A program made the translations under genes and the position numbers. Shown here in pieces: positions 5,353-6,402 of a DNA stretch of 6,402 nucleotides; within the stretch, counting starts at the first letter, position 1, and the number at the start of each line of letters is the position of its first letter. Source of the DNA: JBAYVY01 sp041674345. Its GTDB lineage: Bacteria; Planctomycetota; Phycisphaerae; Phycisphaerales; Zrk34. Where the stretch lies: positions 1 to 6,402 of the forward strand of contig JBAYVY010000222.1 of the NCBI GenBank assembly GCA_041674345.1. The letters are read 5' to 3'. The notes under the pieces are model-generated. The model saw nothing but the letters and a program-made list of their open reading frames with translations, was not told the DNA's origin and searched no databases.

Positions 5353-5665
5353 GGAGGCACTGGTCGAGGGTGGTGACGAAGATTTTGCCGTCGCCGACTT
5401 TGCCGTCACCGTGTTTGGCGGCTTTGAGGATGGCGTCCACGGCGATTTGGGCCCATTTTTCGGTGGAACAGGCGATATCGATGCGGACTTTGGGCAGGAG
5501 GTCGGGGGCGACTTCCTGTCCGCGGTAGAGGTCGGTGTCTTCGGCGCGTCCGCGTCCGGTGCATCGGCTGACGGTGATGCGGAAGATTTCGGCGCGGATG
5601 AGGGACTCGCGGACTTCTTCGAGTTTGTCGGGTTGAATGATGGCGGTGACGAGTTTGAGGGCCAT
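5315..5665 (-). CDS. glnB: PII nitrogen-regulatory signal protein (GlnB/GlnK family)
   Basis: A 116-residue PII protein, a cytoplasmic trimer that senses 2-oxoglutarate and ATP/ADP and controls partners such as the ammonium channel AmtB. The fold is clear from MALKLVTAIIQPDKLEEVRESL at the N-terminus, the T-loop region TGRGRAEDTDLYRG, LLPKVRIDI (56-64), the ATP-binding B-loop GKVGDGKIFV (88-97) and the PII signature ending RIRTGETGTDAI. The T-loop has Tyr47 (equivalent to E. coli Tyr46), but the position of Tyr51, uridylylated by GlnD in E. coli, is Val52; the cyanobacterial phospho-serine position is also not Ser. Two extra residues precede the B-loop. The start at 5665 is supported by AGGAA 8 bases upstream. 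The gene follows amtB on the same strand by 107 bases, which favours control of that transporter. GlnB versus GlnK cannot be decided. Confidence 0.95.
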   Translation of the reverse strand: MALKLVTAIIQPDKLEEVRESLIRAEIFRITVSRCTGRGRAEDTDLYRGQEVAPDLLPKVRIDIACSTEKWAQIAVDAILKAAKHGDGKVGDGKIFVTTLDQCLRIRTGETGTDAI

Positions 5666-5672
5666 GATTTAG

Positions 5673-5677
5673 TTCCT
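5673..5677 (-). promoter_or_regulatory. Shine-Dalgarno site of the PII gene
   Basis: AGGAA on the minus strand, about 8 bases before the ATG at 5665. It lies just outside the adjacent hairpin, so it remains accessible if the hairpin forms in the message. Confidence 0.65.
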
Positions 5678-5680
5678 GTT

Positions 5681-5769
5681 TTTTTAACCGCAGAGGCGCA
5701 GAGACGCAGAGAATACAGAAAACAATTTTTTATTTCTTCTCTGCGTCTCTGCGCCTCTGCGGTTAAAAA
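5681..5769. repeat. Long hairpin with perfect 33-base arms between amtB and glnB
   Basis: The arms 5681-5713 and 5737-5769 are exact reverse complements, built on AACCGCAGAGGCGCAGAGA, around an AT-rich 23-base loop. It fills almost the whole 107-base gap between the amtB stop and the PII Shine-Dalgarno site. Hairpins of this sequence are widespread between genes in several phyla (recollection). In an amtB-glnB transcript it would form a very stable stem that could lower PII expression relative to amtB or protect the upstream message from 3' exonucleases. It lacks the U-tract of an intrinsic terminator on the minus strand. Confidence 0.9.
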
Positions 5770-5772
5770 GTT

Positions 5773-6402
5773 TTAGTTGAGGTTGAGCAGGCCGTAGCCG
5801 TGTTCGCCGTGGAGGGCGTGGTCCATGCCGGCCATTTCGTCGGTGGAGTGGAGGCGCAGGCCGATTGTTTTTTCGATGGCGACCAGGAGGAGGAGTGTGA
5901 GGAGGGCGGAGCCGAGGATGGTGATGGCGACGCCTTCGGCTTGCACGGCGAGTTGCTGGATGGAGGTGCGTGCGACCCCGGAAGCCCCGCCCCCGGAAGT
6001 GGTAAGGGGCATGTCGCCGATGCGGACGAAGAAGGAGAGGAGGAGTGCGCCTGCGATGCCTGCGATGCCGTGGATGCCGAATACGTCGAGGGAGTCGTCG
6101 TAGCCGAGTTTATTTTTGACGGCGATGGCGAGGTAGCAGACGGCGGAGGCGAGGAAGCCGAGGATGATCGCGCCCTTGACGGTGGCGACGCCGGCTGCGG
6201 GTGTGATGACGACCAGGCCGGCGAGGATGCCGGACGCCATGCCGAGCGAGGTGGCTTTTTTATGTCGGATGCCTTCGATGAGGAGCCAGGCGAGGGCGCC
6301 GCTGGCGGCGGCGACCTGCGTGGCGGTGAGTGCCTGTGCGGTTTTGACGGAGCTGGAGACGGCGGAACCGGCGTTGAAGCCGAACCATCCGACCCAGAGC
6401 AG
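5773..6402 (-). CDS. amtB: Ammonium transporter (Amt family), C-terminal part
   Basis: The last 209 residues of an Amt/Rh-family ammonium channel; the beginning lies beyond the right edge. In the reading direction it shows LLWVGWFGFNAGSAV (the conserved helix with FNAGS), ATQVAAASGALAW, SGILAGLVVITPAAG, DDSLDVFGIHGIAGIAGALL and the closing GMDHALHGEHGYG. The histidine of DVFGIHG corresponds to His318 of the E. coli AmtB pore twin-histidine pair; the other lies outside the window. The external loop after GIHGIAG, between late membrane helices, contains SGGGASG, written by two tandem CCCCGGAAG motifs. The C-terminal tail with HGEHGY is the cytoplasmic part that PII proteins contact in AmtB. The downstream PII gene supports a nitrogen-uptake pair, here in the order amtB then PII, the reverse of the common glnK-amtB order. 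Its promoter is not visible. Confidence 0.95.
   Translation of the reverse strand: MLWVGWFGFNAGSAVSSSVKTAQALTATQVAAASGALAWLLIEGIRHKKATSLGMASGILAGLVVITPAAGVATVKGAIILGFLASAVCYLAIAVKNKLGYDDSLDVFGIHGIAGIAGALLLSFFVRIGDMPLTTSGGGASGVARTSIQQLAVQAEGVAITILGSALLTLLLLVAIEKTIGLRLHSTDEMAGMDHALHGEHGYGLLNLN
5976..6000 (+). repeat. Tandem CCCCGGAAG motifs inside amtB
   Basis: CCCCGGAAGC (5976-5985) and CCCCCGGAAGT (5990-6000). On the amtB strand they are translated as the flexible stretch TSGGGASG in an extracellular loop, where extra residues should be tolerated. Confidence 0.6.

Noticed and set aside
5231..5776. A 181-codon open frame on the plus strand across the hairpins and opposite glnB
   Set aside because: It is mostly the complement of the PII gene plus repeat sequence (FLVIGHWSLFGH, LTAEAQRRRE) and has no coding support.

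Overview
The window looks like a chromosomal segment of a GC-rich, repeat-laden bacterium, most likely a planctomycete and possibly of the Phycisphaerae. The grounds are indirect: a shortened, divergent Gfo/Idh/MocA oxidoreductase of a type I associate with that phylum, a long leucyl-tRNA synthetase, few Shine-Dalgarno sites, and many dispersed hairpin repeats. The taxonomic call is inference and was not tested.

Layout, left to right. Bases 1-27 hold the cut end of a dispersed repeat. A Gfo/Idh/MocA oxidoreductase (146-1033, +) is followed, after 48 bases containing a good sigma70-like promoter, by leuS (1082-4000, +). A three-helix membrane protein of unknown function (4013-4408, +) starts 12 bases after leuS and is probably co-transcribed with it. 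Reading leftward from the right edge, the 3' part of an ammonium transporter gene (amtB, 5773-6402, -) is followed by a PII signal protein gene (glnB family, 5315-5665, -), a nitrogen uptake and sensing pair. Between the two gene groups is a small two-helix membrane protein of unknown function (4625-5044, -) with its own probable promoter.

The unusual content is the repeats. (1) A 26-base perfect palindrome occurs twice inside leuS, both times in frame, adding the peptide RGQLIAPA to loops of an essential enzyme; a third palindrome, a tandem pentapeptide duplication and a heptamer repeat also lie in leuS loops. (2) A 170-base module is present twice at an exact offset of 794 bases (4389-4558 and 5183-5352). 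Each copy consists of a long hairpin plus the 3' end of glnB, and the hairpin core is inverted between copies while the flanks keep the same orientation. (3) A hairpin with two perfect 33-base arms separates amtB from glnB. (4) A short motif, CCCCGGAAG, occurs eight times over both strands, in genes and between them.

Two further points. The PII protein has valine at the position equivalent to Tyr51, so it cannot be uridylylated there. The GC skew of the + strand changes from C-rich to G-rich within leuS, without regard to the coding strand of the genes. I see no mobile-element protein, CRISPR array, tRNA or rRNA. No gap between genes exceeds 300 bases.
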